64,000 nt of DNA from Pseudoalteromonas sp. T1lg75 (GTDB lineage: Bacteria > Pseudomonadota > Gammaproteobacteria > Enterobacterales > Alteromonadaceae), in NCBI RefSeq assembly GCF_002964705.1, contig NZ_PQCD01000003.1:99490-163489 (forward strand). The letters run 5' to 3'. A model generated the notes under the pieces. It was not told where the DNA came from and did not search any database. It saw only the letters and a program-made list of their open reading frames with translations. A program made the position numbers and the translations under genes. This document shows, piece by piece, positions 35,818 through 45,465 of this stretch. The first letter of the stretch is position 1; each line of letters begins with the position of its first letter.

Positions 35818-36921
35818 TTATGGACAGGCACCGTCTATAGATGCAAGCAAGTTTCCATTGCGGTCATAATAATGGTGTAAACATGTTTCTTGAGTGATTG
35901 AACCACCGGTATGCCCAGTACCACCAGTTACTGATATATTATCCCAACTAGGTGATTCAGAAGAACCTGCTGTTGAGCCAGAACCAGTTCCGCCGCCGGT
36001 AGGTCCACTCACTGTTTTGGGAAAGTGTTTATCAAATGCTTCCGCTAAGCACACATCCATGTCCTCAACTTGGAATTCTGTTTGCCTGTACACACTTAAG
36101 GCAACCCCATCAAATTTAGTTCCATTCTCATTTATTGCTATCCCTATTAGACCAGCACCATCAATAGATAGTGCATATGCTACTTGATTCGCTGGCCAGT
36201 CTGCTGGAACATCGGGGTTAGGTATAAACTTTTGCACTACCAGCCTATTTTTCGGAATATACTCCCAACTACCACCGATACCTACACTCCCTGCCCCTGC
36301 AGAAAAGCTAACACCAGTAAAACGGGTTCTAGTAAACGAGCTAGCGTCTAAGCCGTACTCATTAGCGTAACTTTGCGCTTTATTATGAATATTGGCCATA
36401 TTTACGCCACTCAGCATAGCCTCCATTGCACGCATTGGTGCACTATTCGCACACTCAATACCAGCAGCAGATAAAGTGGAAAAGGTGTTAAGGTTTTGTG
36501 ATTGAGCGCTGTACCCCTCTTGTTCTAGCTCACCAGTAATTCGTACAGCGACTCGATCCAATATCGAATAAATATCCAATATCTCATTCATCAGATTCTC
36601 GGCATCAGCTGGAACACTACTCATAGGCCTCACGTAGTTATCCATCATATACGGAGGGAATCCTTGATTATTGTGGCCATTGACGAAACCGAATATTTCT
36701 TTTGTGTTGTGATTAACGACTAAGATTTTATTTTCTGTAGAGAAACACTCTTGCGTATCGGGATGTATACCATCGTTTTTGCAAGTCAGTGGAGGGATGA
36801 TCTTTGCGGCTATATTTTTAGCTTGAACGATGTCGCAATTTTCACAAATTTTTGCCGTATATTCCTGACTAACAGCCTGTACACTGACGGCCATTGATAT
36901 GAGGAAAAAAATTTTTTTCAT
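35818..36921 (-). CDS. Secreted protein of unknown function
   Basis: A 367-aa protein I do not recognise. It has a clear signal peptide (MKKIFFLISMAVSVQA), scattered Cys residues including ICENCD near residue 26, a Gly-rich middle (SFSAGAGSVGIGGSWEYIP), a Gly/Ser/Thr linker around 308-328 and a C-terminal Cys-containing tail with HHYYDRNGN. It looks exported and disulfide-bonded. The DNA is visibly more AT-rich than the genes on either side and the gene stands alone, so recent acquisition is plausible. Confidence 0.75.
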   Translation of the reverse strand: MKKIFFLISMAVSVQAVSQEYTAKICENCDIVQAKNIAAKIIPPLTCKNDGIHPDTQECFSTENKILVVNHNTKEIFGFVNGHNNQGFPPYMMDNYVRPMSSVPADAENLMNEILDIYSILDRVAVRITGELEQEGYSAQSQNLNTFSTLSAAGIECANSAPMRAMEAMLSGVNMANIHNKAQSYANEYGLDASSFTRTRFTGVSFSAGAGSVGIGGSWEYIPKNRLVVQKFIPNPDVPADWPANQVAYALSIDGAGLIGIAINENGTKFDGVALSVYRQTEFQVEDMDVCLAEAFDKHFPKTVSGPTGGGTGSGSTAGSSESPSWDNISVTGGTGHTGGSITQETCLHHYYDRNGNLLASIDGACP

Positions 36922-37075
36922 TTTCTATCTATCCTTGAATTATAACTAAACTCTGTCCCCTTAATAAATTATATATAACAAACTAAAATTTCAATATATT
37001 AACAAAGACGTAGGTTAAACTTGCTGCGGGTAAACTTCCAGCCACTGGCGATACCCGCATCATGCTCTGAGGTCA

Positions 37076-37973
37076 CTATTTTCCTAAAATTACAAAGCGT
37101 CCTTCAAATTCACCAACCAGGGTGTCGCCATCATAAATCTTCACCGGCACCAAATAGCTGGCTTTGCCATCGCTTTCCAGCTTATCAAAACAGCCTTCAC
37201 AGACCTGCTGATCGACATGCGCTCTGGGCGCCGATTTGATTGGCTTCATGTACTTGATGTTGGCGTTGGCGAGAACAAATGTCGCCCTCTTTACCCGCCT
37301 CTCTCAAGGCCAGGTAGGTTGCGCCCCAGCCCGCCAGAGTCGCCATGGAATACACAGAGCCGGCAAACATGGTGTTATGCACGTTGATATTGGCATCAAG
37401 ATCGGCCACTACACTAAATTGCCAGTCCGTGTAGGACTCCACCTTAATGCCCATCTTATCGCTGATAGGGATGGATTCACGCCAGGTATTTTGCAGCACC
37501 TGAGTCCAATCCGGGTGACGGAACCAGCCCGGCTCGCTGGGACGTTGCTTGACCATGCGCCAATGCTGTACGTCGCCATAGGCCAGATGGGCTTTTTCTT
37601 TTAATTCATAGCCATGGCGCTTATAGAACTCAAGCGCTCGCTCGCGGGCAAACAACACCAGCTCGTCGGCATTTTGCGTCCAGGCAATCTTCTCTAGCTC
37701 GTGCAATAAACGGCTGCCCAAGTGCTGGCCACGATGTTCTTCGGCCACCGCCATGTAGCGCACCTGAGCCTGCTGACTATTGTTAAAATGCAGTCGGGCT
37801 ACGGCGATCACTTCACCTTCTTTATTTTTGATAAAGCGATGCTCTGATTCCTGCTCTAAATCATCCTGCTCACTGCCGCGAGGCTGATCCCAGGGCGCGC
37901 GTAATACCTGCCAGCGCAGTTGGTAATACGCCTGCCAATCATCACTACTTTGTGGGGTGGTTACCTGGAACAT
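37076..37973 (-). CDS. fabY: FabY/YiiD-type GNAT-thioesterase fusion, frameshifted
   Basis: An N-terminal GNAT acetyltransferase domain (YQLRWQVLR, VRYMAVAEEHRGQHLGSRLL) fused to a hot-dog thioesterase domain (HNTMFAGSVYSMATLAGWG), the architecture of E. coli YiiD/FabY, reported to act in fatty acid initiation. The frame leaves the family after GDI, but removing one A from the AAA at 37277-37279 gives VLANANIKYMKPIK and continues to a stop at 37076, for 298 aa. It is probably a sequence error. ATG at 37973 has GGAGG in front; the longer frame is ignored. fabY lies near dtd and yihY, as in E. coli. Confidence 0.87.
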
Positions 37974-38104
37974 ACTTCCTCCAATCACTTTTTTGCCATC
38001 CACCTTACAAGATTTAACGTCATGCGCAAATAACACTAAAGCACAACAAGATAAATCATCGTAAAAGATTATGCACAGCCAGAGGATGGGTCTATGCTGA
38101 GCTA

Positions 38105-38794
38105 ATGAACGCCACACTTATACACAACGACGAGGCATCAAAGCACTTTATTACCAATTGCGCCCAACTGGGACATTTACTTTATTGGTATCGACAAGGT
38201 GGCACTCGTATCGAGGTTAGACAACAGCAAGAATTTCGCTGGCTGTTGCTTAATCACACCCTGCAATCCGTCATTGCCGCCAATCAGCCACACAGATTAC
38301 TGCTGCCTCACTTGCATATTATGGCGCAATATTGGCAAACACTAAAAAGACCTGGGCGGGTGCTGGAGCTGGGCCTTGGTGGCGGCGCCATTCGCAATTA
38401 CCTGCTATACAACTATCCCGAAGCCGAGCTGGTCTCGGTGGAGCACAATGCTCAGGTGATCCACTGCTACAAACGCTTTTTTAGTGGCGGAAAAGTCGGC
38501 AACCTTTGCTGCCTGGATGCCGAGCAGGCACTGAACCGCTGCGGCCGTTTTGATTGGCTCATCTTGGATTTGTTTAGTGAGCTAGATGCGCCGCTGTTTT
38601 TATATCAGCGGCAATTTTATGAGCTGCTGCGCGAGGCCTTGGTGCCACACGGACATGTTTTTATTAACTTTTTGGCGCACCATCCCAGTCAATTACATCA
38701 TTTGCAGCGCCTTCTTAACGCCACCTTTGGCAAGGGCGTGCAGATTCTGTCCGTGCCCGACTACGCCAATCATGTGTGCTTTATCAGTCTCTAA
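38105..38794 (+). CDS. Spermidine-synthase-like methyltransferase-fold protein
   Basis: A 229-aa protein with the spermidine synthase/methyltransferase fold: VLELGLGGGAIRNYL (SAM-type glycine loop), LVSVEHNAQVI and WLILDLFSE. It lacks the full set of polyamine-binding residues of SpeE, so I call it spermidine-synthase-like. It is divergent from fabY and converges on dtd with a 9-bp gap. Confidence 0.78.
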   Translation: MNATLIHNDEASKHFITNCAQLGHLLYWYRQGGTRIEVRQQQEFRWLLLNHTLQSVIAANQPHRLLLPHLHIMAQYWQTLKRPGRVLELGLGGGAIRNYLLYNYPEAELVSVEHNAQVIHCYKRFFSGGKVGNLCCLDAEQALNRCGRFDWLILDLFSELDAPLFLYQRQFYELLREALVPHGHVFINFLAHHPSQLHHLQRLLNATFGKGVQILSVPDYANHVCFISL

Positions 38795-38803
38795 ACAGCT
38801 AGG

Positions 38804-39241
38804 TTAAACCGTTAGGTTAAAGGTAACCGGACCGTCATTGGTTAAACTCACCTGCATGTCGGCGGCAAACTGCCCGGTGGCGACGCGGATCCCTTGCGCT
38901 TGCGCCTTAGCGACAAAGTATTCATACAAATGGGTAGCCTGATCCGGGGTTGCGGCACTGGAAAAACTCGGGCGCATGCCCTTTTTAGTATCCGCCGCCA
39001 GGGTAAATTGCGACACCACCAACAGCTGGCCGCCAATGTCCTTAAGACTGAGGTTCATCTTGCCCTGCTCGTCGGTGAAAATCCGGTAGTTGCTCACCTT
39101 ATGCAGTAGCTTATCCGCCTGCTCTTCGCCGTCGGCTTTTTCCACCCCGAGCAACAACAAAATGCCCTGATCTATTTCCCCAACAATACTGCCTTCAACT
39201 TCCACCTTGGCGTTACTTACACGCTGAATTAATCCTTGCAC
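38804..39241 (-). CDS. dtd: D-aminoacyl-tRNA deacylase
   Basis: A 145-aa enzyme that hydrolyses D-aminoacyl-tRNAs. It shows [17 protein letters not shown] and the C-terminal [10 protein letters not shown], both diagnostic. The frame is open upstream, but a GTG at 39241 gives the standard [12 protein letters not shown] start and exactly the E. coli length; GAGG lies in front. It overlaps the iminopeptidase-like gene by 13 bp. The order yihY - (PIP-like) - dtd, with fabY close by, follows E. coli apart from the inserted gene. Confidence 0.95.
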   Translation of the reverse strand: MQGLIQRVSNAKVEVEGSIVGEIDQGILLLLGVEKADGEEQADKLLHKVSNYRIFTDEQGKMNLSLKDIGGQLLVVSQFTLAADTKKGMRPSFSSAATPDQATHLYEYFVAKAQAQGIRVATGQFAADMQVSLTNDGPVTFNLTV

Positions 39242-40164
39242 CGAGACCTCTTTAACTGCAGATACATGTGGTCGGTCGCCCGACATAGAGCCTGGCAATA
39301 TACCTCATTTTCAGGAGGACGACCAAGCTCGGCAACAATCTGCAATTGGGCCTGTAGCACAGTAGCCAGGGCTTGTACGCGGGCAAAGGAGCAGCGCAAA
39401 TCATAGCGCCCATGGACCATGTAAACGGGTAGCCTGTTGAGGCCAGCAAGCTGCTTCTGCAGGCGCTCATCCGCGAAGAAAAACCTATGTAACAGGTAAT
39501 GCAGCTGTAATTTCGCCAGCTGCAAATGATGATCATGCTCTATAGTTTGCCGGCCCAGTTGCTGCTGCCAGGTGCACCAAGCATTAGCCGCTTCTATCTG
39601 GGTCAACTCGTTGACATCAAAAAGACGTTGGTGATAGTCCTTTACCAGTTCTTCCGGATCGAGTTGCTCAGGATTAAACAACCGATACTGCTGTGGGTAA
39701 AATTGTGCCGCCGCTCCGTATGGGCCTAGGCTCCAGGCGTGATCTTCGGTGGCGGCTAAATAGCTTGCCCACAAAAGTAGGGAGGACACCTGCCGAGGAT
39801 AAGCAAGGGCGTAGCAAAGCGCCAGCAAGGCACCAAATCCCTCGCCACACAGGCTCCAGCGACTCAGGCCAAAATGGTCGCGGATCTGCTCTAAATCCGC
39901 AACCAATAGGTCAAGATTGTTATGTTCACAACTGTGTGGAGTGGAATGACCACAGCCTCGTTGGCTGTAGAGGAAGAGACGATAATGGTTGGGGTTAAAA
40001 TAGGCACAGAGAGCGCGATTAAGGCCGGCGCCCGGGCCATCATGGCAGACAATCAGCGGAAAACCGTTGCGATTGCCGTGCTCTTCGATCTCGAGTTGGT
40101 GCCCATGGGCGACGGCGAGGTGATAAACCTGCCGCGGCGCCCCAACGGGATAGCTTAGCGCCAT
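39229..40164 (-). CDS. Proline-iminopeptidase-like alpha/beta-hydrolase, catalytically degenerate
   Basis: A 311-aa protein clearly derived from the S33 prolyl aminopeptidase family: HDGPGAG for [18 protein letters not shown] for DQRGxGRSxPH, and a GRYD segment with the catalytic Asp. The nucleophile elbow, GGSWGS in the family, is CGEGFGA here (about 106-112), so the catalytic Ser is replaced by Gly. The GAGHS segment with the catalytic His reads ELGRP. Peptidase activity is therefore unlikely. Start is ATG 40164 with AAGGAG; a GTG two codons earlier is possible. It sits between yihY and dtd, overlapping dtd. Confidence 0.83.
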   Translation of the reverse strand: MALSYPVGAPRQVYHLAVAHGHQLEIEEHGNRNGFPLIVCHDGPGAGLNRALCAYFNPNHYRLFLYSQRGCGHSTPHSCEHNNLDLLVADLEQIRDHFGLSRWSLCGEGFGALLALCYALAYPRQVSSLLLWASYLAATEDHAWSLGPYGAAAQFYPQQYRLFNPEQLDPEELVKDYHQRLFDVNELTQIEAANAWCTWQQQLGRQTIEHDHHLQLAKLQLHYLLHRFFFADERLQKQLAGLNRLPVYMVHGRYDLRCSFARVQALATVLQAQLQIVAELGRPPENEVYCQALCRATDHMYLQLKRSRCKD

Positions 40165-40166
40165 GC

Positions 40167-41060
40167 TCACTCCTTGCGAGCGGCAACCTCCTCGGCAACG
40201 ATATCGTTGATGGGTGGTCGGCTCACACTAATACATACGGTAAATTCCGCGCCCAGCAAGACCACAATCCACGACAGATAAACCCAGACAAACAAGATAG
40301 GCACGGTGGCCAAGGCGCCGTAGATCAGCTCGTACGAGGGAAAATGGCTAATGTACAGTGCAAAACCTTTCTTGGTCAGCTCAAATAACAAGGCCGCAAA
40401 AATAGCGCCTGGGATCGCTGCCCTAAAGGGAACGCGGGTGTTAGGTACTAGAGTATAGAGCATTATAAAGCCCGCGGTGGAGATCACATAAGGCAGTGAC
40501 TTAATCACAAAGCCACTAAACCCGGGGATCCCTTCATCGGCAAAGGTCACCAGAGACACAATATAAGAGGTCGCGCCTATGCTTAGACCAAGCATTACGG
40601 GCCCTAGGCTGAGCACCATCCAATAGATGGCGAAAGAAATCATCGCCGGGCGCTTTTTCTTAATGCGCCAGATACGATTGAGGGTGGCATCGATATTACG
40701 GATCAAAAACAGCGCCACCACGGCTAAAAAACTGACGCCCACCGCGGTCATCTTATTGGCATTGCCGGTAAAGGCGCCGATATGCTCTTTGATCACATCG
40801 GATGACGTCGGCAATAAGTTGGTGAATAGAAACTTCTCAATGGCAATGCGGGTATCTTCAAAACCGGGGAAGGCCGAAAAAATAGCCACACCCACCGCGA
40901 TTAAAGGCACCAGGGATAATAAAGTGACATAGGCGAGGTAGCCGGCATTAACGGCGATCTGATCTTCACCACACCGGGTAAAAAAGTAACGCCACCAGCG
41001 CGGCTGGGCTTTCACCCAGATGGCCAGGGTTGTTCTTATTTTTTCACTATCCCACTTCAT
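40167..41060 (-). CDS. yihY: YihY family inner-membrane protein
   Basis: A membrane protein of the YihY/BrkB family (PF03631) with about six transmembrane segments: AGYLAYVTLLSLVPLIAVGVAIF, then FLAVVALFLIRNIDATLNRIWRI and SWIVVLLGAEF near the end. It was once called RNase BN, wrongly. The function is unknown. ATG at 41060 gives the usual start (MKWDSEKIRTTL); the frame extends to a GTG at 41108. It is the first gene of a yihY - PIP-like - dtd operon. Confidence 0.9.
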   Translation of the reverse strand: MKWDSEKIRTTLAIWVKAQPRWWRYFFTRCGEDQIAVNAGYLAYVTLLSLVPLIAVGVAIFSAFPGFEDTRIAIEKFLFTNLLPTSSDVIKEHIGAFTGNANKMTAVGVSFLAVVALFLIRNIDATLNRIWRIKKKRPAMISFAIYWMVLSLGPVMLGLSIGATSYIVSLVTFADEGIPGFSGFVIKSLPYVISTAGFIMLYTLVPNTRVPFRAAIPGAIFAALLFELTKKGFALYISHFPSYELIYGALATVPILFVWVYLSWIVVLLGAEFTVCISVSRPPINDIVAEEVAARKE

Positions 41061-41146
41061 TACTAACCCAGATAAGAAAATCTTTTGCTTATCATAGCAA
41101 TCAGCCACATAATTTACAGTATCAAGTTTAGAGACAGGACACTCAA

Positions 41147-41788
41147 ATGCTCAAAAAAATAGCCCTAGCGACGGCTTTTCTTTCCCTTAGCGCCTGCCAA
41201 TCCGCTTACTATTCGGCCATGGAATCCGTAGGCGTACATAAGCGCGATATTCTTGTCGACCGAGTGGAAGAAACCAAAGAGTCGCAAGAAGAGTCTCAGG
41301 AAGAGTTTCAATCCGCCCTTGAGCGCTTAAGCACCCTAATCAACTTTGATGGCGGTGATCTGCAAGACGCCTACGAGCAACTCAACGACGACTACGAGTC
41401 AAGCCTGGCCGCCGCCGAAGAGGTTAGCTCCAATATCGATAAGGTCGAAGATGTGGCCGAAGCCCTATTTGACGAGTGGGCCGATGAGCTGGAGGAATAC
41501 AAAAGCGCCTCATTAAAGCGTGAAAGTGCGAAAAAACTGCGCGCCACGCAGCGCCAGTTTGCCCAACTGCTGCGCTCAATGCGTGCCAGCGAAGCGAAAA
41601 TGGAGCCGGTGCTTGAGTCACTGCAAGACAATGTGCTCTACCTTAAGCACAACCTTAATGCCCAGGCCATTGCCGCCATTAAAGGTGAGTTTGCTAACCT
41701 GCAGCGCGATATCAAGGTGCTTATCGACGACATGAACAAGTCGATTGCCGACTCCAACCGCTTTATCGAACAGATGAATCAGGGTTAA
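41147..41788 (+). CDS. DUF2959 family lipoprotein
   Basis: A 213-aa lipoprotein (lipobox LSACQ, Cys at about residue 17) followed by a long, mostly helical, acidic coiled-coil body (RVEETKESQEESQEEFQSALERL). It matches the DUF2959 family common in Shewanella, Vibrio and Alteromonas. The function is unknown. A strong terminator follows. Confidence 0.88.
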   Translation: MLKKIALATAFLSLSACQSAYYSAMESVGVHKRDILVDRVEETKESQEESQEEFQSALERLSTLINFDGGDLQDAYEQLNDDYESSLAAAEEVSSNIDKVEDVAEALFDEWADELEEYKSASLKRESAKKLRATQRQFAQLLRSMRASEAKMEPVLESLQDNVLYLKHNLNAQAIAAIKGEFANLQRDIKVLIDDMNKSIADSNRFIEQMNQG

Positions 41789-41797
41789 TCATCATGG

Positions 41798-41825
41798 TAA
41801 AAAGGAGTCGCACGACTCCTTTTTA
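41798..41825. terminator. Bidirectional terminator, DUF2959 / norB
   Basis: Stem AAAAAGGAGTCG / CGACTCCTTTTT with a very short loop, between converging genes. Confidence 0.88.
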
Positions 41826-41835
41826 CTTGTTATGG

Positions 41836-44192
41836 CTACTTAGCTCCCTCATTAGCTTGAGTGCAGCCGCCACAGCATGAATCATTATCAATTGCTCCCT
41901 GCTCGGTCCCGGCTAGCACCGGTGATGTCACTCCTGTAGTGACAGGCAGCGATACATCCTTATCAATACCGAACACCCCTTTCACAACCTGCCACGTCAC
42001 CGCAAAAGCACCAATAATGAATACCACATCGCCAATGGTGCGGATCCAACGCAATGCCACTAATACATCGCTTTGCAATAAAGCCTCTGAACGGGCATAC
42101 CACAAGCCCTTGGATGCGCTGGCGTAAAATTGAATTAAGCCCACAGGCAGTAAGCTGGTAAACAGCATCAGGGCCAGACCGATATTCATCCACCAAAATG
42201 CGTTTTCATGAGTTTGTCATCAAATTGCATAGTGGGGCGAATGTAGCGTAACACCAACAAGGTAAAGCCCAGAGCAAGGAAACCATACACGCCAAATAGC
42301 GCCGCATGAGCATGCGTTGCCGTGGTGTTTAAGCCCTGTACATAGTACAAGGAAATGGGTGGATTGATGGAGAAGCCCAATACGCCCGCTCCCAACATAT
42401 TCCAAAATGCGACGGCGACAAAAAACATCAAAGGCCATTTTAATTTTGCCATCCAAAGGCTGCGCTCTTTAAGCTTGTAATGCTCCCAAGCTTCATGGCC
42501 AAGGACAATAAGTGGCACAACTTCCAACGCACTAAAGGTCGCGCCAACCGCCATAACCGGTGTGGTTGTACCTGAGAAGTACAAGTGATGGAATGTTCCA
42601 GGCACGCCACCTAATAGGAAGAGTGACGCGGAAGCCAAAGAGGCAATGGTCGCTGAACGCTTAGAAACCAGACCCATACTATGGAAGATAAAGGCTAATG
42701 CTGCGGTAGCAAATACCTCAAAGAACCCCTCAACCCAAAGATGGACAATCCACCAGCGCCAATACTCCATCACCGAGATATGGGTACGCTCACCGTAGAA
42801 GAATCCTGCGGCATAAAATAAACCAATGGCTACAACCGAGGCACTGAACAAAGCCAAAAGGTTTTTATCACCTTCCTGCTTAAAAACAGGCAGAATCGCT
42901 CTCAACATCAGCACTAGCCAAAATGCTACGCCAGTAAATTTACCTATCTGCCATACACGTCCTAGATCAACGAATTCATAGCCCTGATGACCGAGCCAGA
43001 AGTTTAAATGCGCAGGCATGATTTGTGCGATAGCCAGATAGTTGCCAACAAATGAGCCAACAACCACGACCACTAAGGCCCAGAATAAAATGTCTACACC
43101 CAGCTTTTGGTATTTGGGGTCACGTCCACCATTGATAATCGGAGCCAAGAATAAGCCTGCGGCCAAAAACCCTGTAGCTATCCAAAACAGCGCGGATTGA
43201 ATATGCCAAGTACGCACTAAGCTATAAGGAAACCATTGCGATGTCTCTATACCATAAAAGCTTTGTCCTTCGACTGTATAGTGTGCCGTGAAGCCGCCCA
43301 GCAAAACCTGAAAAGTAAATAGCGCAACCACTAAGAATAGATATTTACCCAAGGCTTTTTGCGATGGCGTTAACGAAAATGAAGTGATGGGATCCTGCTT
43401 AGGCGGCGTTGGTGCCTCATCATCTTTATGCAAAAAGGACCACGCCCACACGAGCGCACCTATGCCAGCGATCAGCAAAACGACGCTGACAATTGACCAC
43501 ATAACGTTTTCTGCTGTTGGTTTATTATCGATCAGGGGTTCATGAGGCCAGTTGTTAGTGTAAGTGGCCGAACCATCCGGGCGCTCAGTGGCTGCCGCCC
43601 AGGCCGTCCAGAAGAAGAATTCTGTTAGTTTTTTGCGACGTTCGGCATTGGGTAGGGTAATTTCTTTCATCGCATAATGTTCACGCGTTTGCTTTAATTG
43701 CGGATCACCTCCGAATAGCGCATCGTAATAAGCCGCCGTTTTCTCAATGGCAGCCAAGCGTCGAACAGATAGGGTTACCGTACCCGAAGTTGGATCGTAG
43801 GTGTTGGTTCTGTACTCTTTTTTGAGAGCCCAAAGTAAAGGCTGCTGCAGCTCTTCTGACAGTTCGTCAAAACTCACTCCATGCGTGTCTTGGGCGGCTA
43901 GATCCAGCCACTGTGTGAGTTCACGATGCAACCAATCGGCTGTCCAATCAGGCGCCTGATAGGCACCATGCCCCCAAATTGATCCTAATTGCATCCCCCC
44001 GACCGATTGCCAGGCGGTCTGCCCATCTAAAATGGCTTCTTTAGAAGTGTAAGTGTGGCCGTCCTGACTAATAAACTGCTCGGCAATAGGTGGCGCAACA
44101 CGATAAACCTCTTTACCAAAATAACCGAGGATGGCGAAAGTGATGGCGAGCACCGCAAACAGTGTCCACCATAGTTTTTTATATTCTCTCAT
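41836..44192 (-). CDS. norB: Quinol-type nitric oxide reductase (qNOR), frameshifted
   Basis: A single-subunit quinol NO reductase reducing NO to N2O in the inner membrane. It has the N-terminal soluble extension (GQTAWQSVGGMQLGSIWGHGAY) followed by the haem-copper-like core with many transmembrane helices (WHIQSALFWIATG, WWIVHLWVEGFFEV, PGTFHHLYFSG, THAHAALFGVYGFLALG). The first frame stops at 42186 after KTHFGG, and a second frame (MNIGLALMLFTSLLPVG) carries the last helices. Adding one base to the A4 run at 42195-42198 joins them as KTHFWWMNIG, giving about 785 aa. The C-terminus ends in an unusual CCGGC tail. ytfE lies 12 bp upstream. Confidence 0.92.
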
Positions 44193-44204
44193 AATCTTGT
44201 TCCC

Positions 44205-44861
44205 TTAAACCCTTGCGAATAAGGTGTTGTTTTCAATATGTATATGCATATTCAGATCACTAATAAATTCCTGTAAACCAAGATATAAAGCGGTCCATGT
44301 ATTACAGGCTTGTGGGTGCAAAGTAACGTCATTGGTCATGACATAAATCTTTTCTATATCTTGGAGATGTTGCTGGTGCTCGGCAGTCATCACACTGATC
44401 GGCCCACTGACCATTGGGTTTACCGGAGTGCTAGCTAGAAGAGGAAATAATATTTGCTCCTCTTTTTGCATGTGTGCTTCAAGTTCCGAGCGCATTTCAT
44501 GCAGATGTGCAGCGAGGCCTAACGGGCACAAGCTATGATCTTGGTGCACCGTTTCAACACGCTCACTCAGACGAATCAGTTCGTCTAGCTGTTGACGATG
44601 AACTTGGTGGTAGCGGGATAAAATATAATCAATCAGCTCATTGTTCGTATATTGCTGAATCTCCTTTGGCTGTGCTCGTTTTGCCAGTTCTCCAATCTGC
44701 GTAGCGACTGTATGAGGTTCCACCCCGCGCTTTCTAAGTGCATCGGCCAAAGTGACCTCAGCGTGACAACAGAAGTTAACTCGGTTAGCGAACAAGATAG
44801 CTGTAGCTCCGGGTATATGGGTTGCAATTTGGCCGACGGGCCAACTCAGATAATCTTCCAA
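44205..44861 (-). CDS. ytfE: Iron-sulfur cluster repair di-iron protein RIC (YtfE/DnrN)
   Basis: A 218-aa protein with the ScdA N-terminal domain (ATAILFANRVNFCCHAEVTLADALRKRG, with the Cys pair) and a hemerythrin-like four-helix bundle carrying the di-iron ligands (YHQVHRQQLDEL, HLHEMRSELEAHMQKEEQILFP, EHQQHLQDIE, HIHIENNTLF). It repairs Fe-S clusters damaged by nitric oxide. It is co-oriented with norB and divergent from nsrR, with NsrR-type sites between. Confidence 0.94.
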   Translation of the reverse strand: MEDYLSWPVGQIATHIPGATAILFANRVNFCCHAEVTLADALRKRGVEPHTVATQIGELAKRAQPKEIQQYTNNELIDYILSRYHQVHRQQLDELIRLSERVETVHQDHSLCPLGLAAHLHEMRSELEAHMQKEEQILFPLLASTPVNPMVSGPISVMTAEHQQHLQDIEKIYVMTNDVTLHPQACNTWTALYLGLQEFISDLNMHIHIENNTLFARV

Positions 44862-44877
44862 CTTAACCTTCCTCTAT

Positions 44878-44900
44878 AACATGCATTTCAAATGAATCTT
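44878..44900. promoter_or_regulatory. NsrR operator 1
   Basis: A 23-bp site in which ATGCATTT and AAATGAAT sit around one base, with AA and TT ends; close to the NsrR consensus (AAGATGCATTT-N-AAATGCATCTT). It is 17 bp before ytfE and suits repression of ytfE-norB. Confidence 0.75.
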
Positions 44901-44927
44901 AATGAGTGAGTTTACACTCCCTTTTTA

Positions 44928-44950
44928 AAGATGTAAAATAAATGCATATT
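44928..44950. promoter_or_regulatory. NsrR operator 2
   Basis: A second 23-bp match, starting AAGATGTA and ending AAATGCATATT, 42 bp before nsrR. It suits autoregulation of nsrR-nnrS. Confidence 0.65.
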
Positions 44951-44992
44951 TAAAATTATGAATAATTAATTTGCTGCTAAGGTCCCTAGTTA

Positions 44993-45445
44993 ATGAATAT
45001 CACCCGATTTACTGACTATTCACTGCGTGTGCTTATATACACAGCGCTCCATGACGGGCAGACCGTAACGATAAAGGCGGTGGCGGAGAAATACGATATT
45101 TCCAAAAACCACCTTATGAAAGTTGTCCAAGAGCTAAGTAATAAAGGCTATCTAATCGCTACTCGTGGAAAAAATGGCGGAATCCGGTTAGGGCGCGAGC
45201 CATCATTAATCAATGTTGGCGAGATAGTGCGGCTGCATGAGCAAAACTCCGTTCTAGTGGAATGTTTTGGCAGTGATAATCAGTGCGTAATTACCCCTGC
45301 CTGCAAATTAAAAACGATTTTATCTAAGGCAATGGAGCAATTTTTTGCTCATTTAGATCAATATAGCTTGGCCGACTTAGTGAATTCGGACTCTCAATCG
45401 GAGCTAAAACAATTGTTGCAAGTAAGCGAACCATCTACATTTTGA
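44993..45445 (+). CDS. nsrR: Nitric-oxide-sensing repressor NsrR (Rrf2 family)
   Basis: A 150-aa Rrf2-type regulator. The N-terminal winged helix (FTDYSLRVLIYTALHDGQTVTIKAVAEKYDISKNHLMKVV) is standard, and the Fe-S cluster Cys residues are C91, C98 and C104. NO destroys the cluster and releases DNA. It is divergent from ytfE and 20 bp upstream of nnrS. Confidence 0.95.
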   Translation: MNITRFTDYSLRVLIYTALHDGQTVTIKAVAEKYDISKNHLMKVVQELSNKGYLIATRGKNGGIRLGREPSLINVGEIVRLHEQNSVLVECFGSDNQCVITPACKLKTILSKAMEQFFAHLDQYSLADLVNSDSQSELKQLLQVSEPSTF

Positions 45446-45465
45446 GATAACAAAGAGAGGTTATC

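Noticed and set aside
42186..44192. norB and a separate 117-aa membrane gene
   Set aside because: The small ORF is the continuation of qNOR (last helices), joined by one base in an A4 run.
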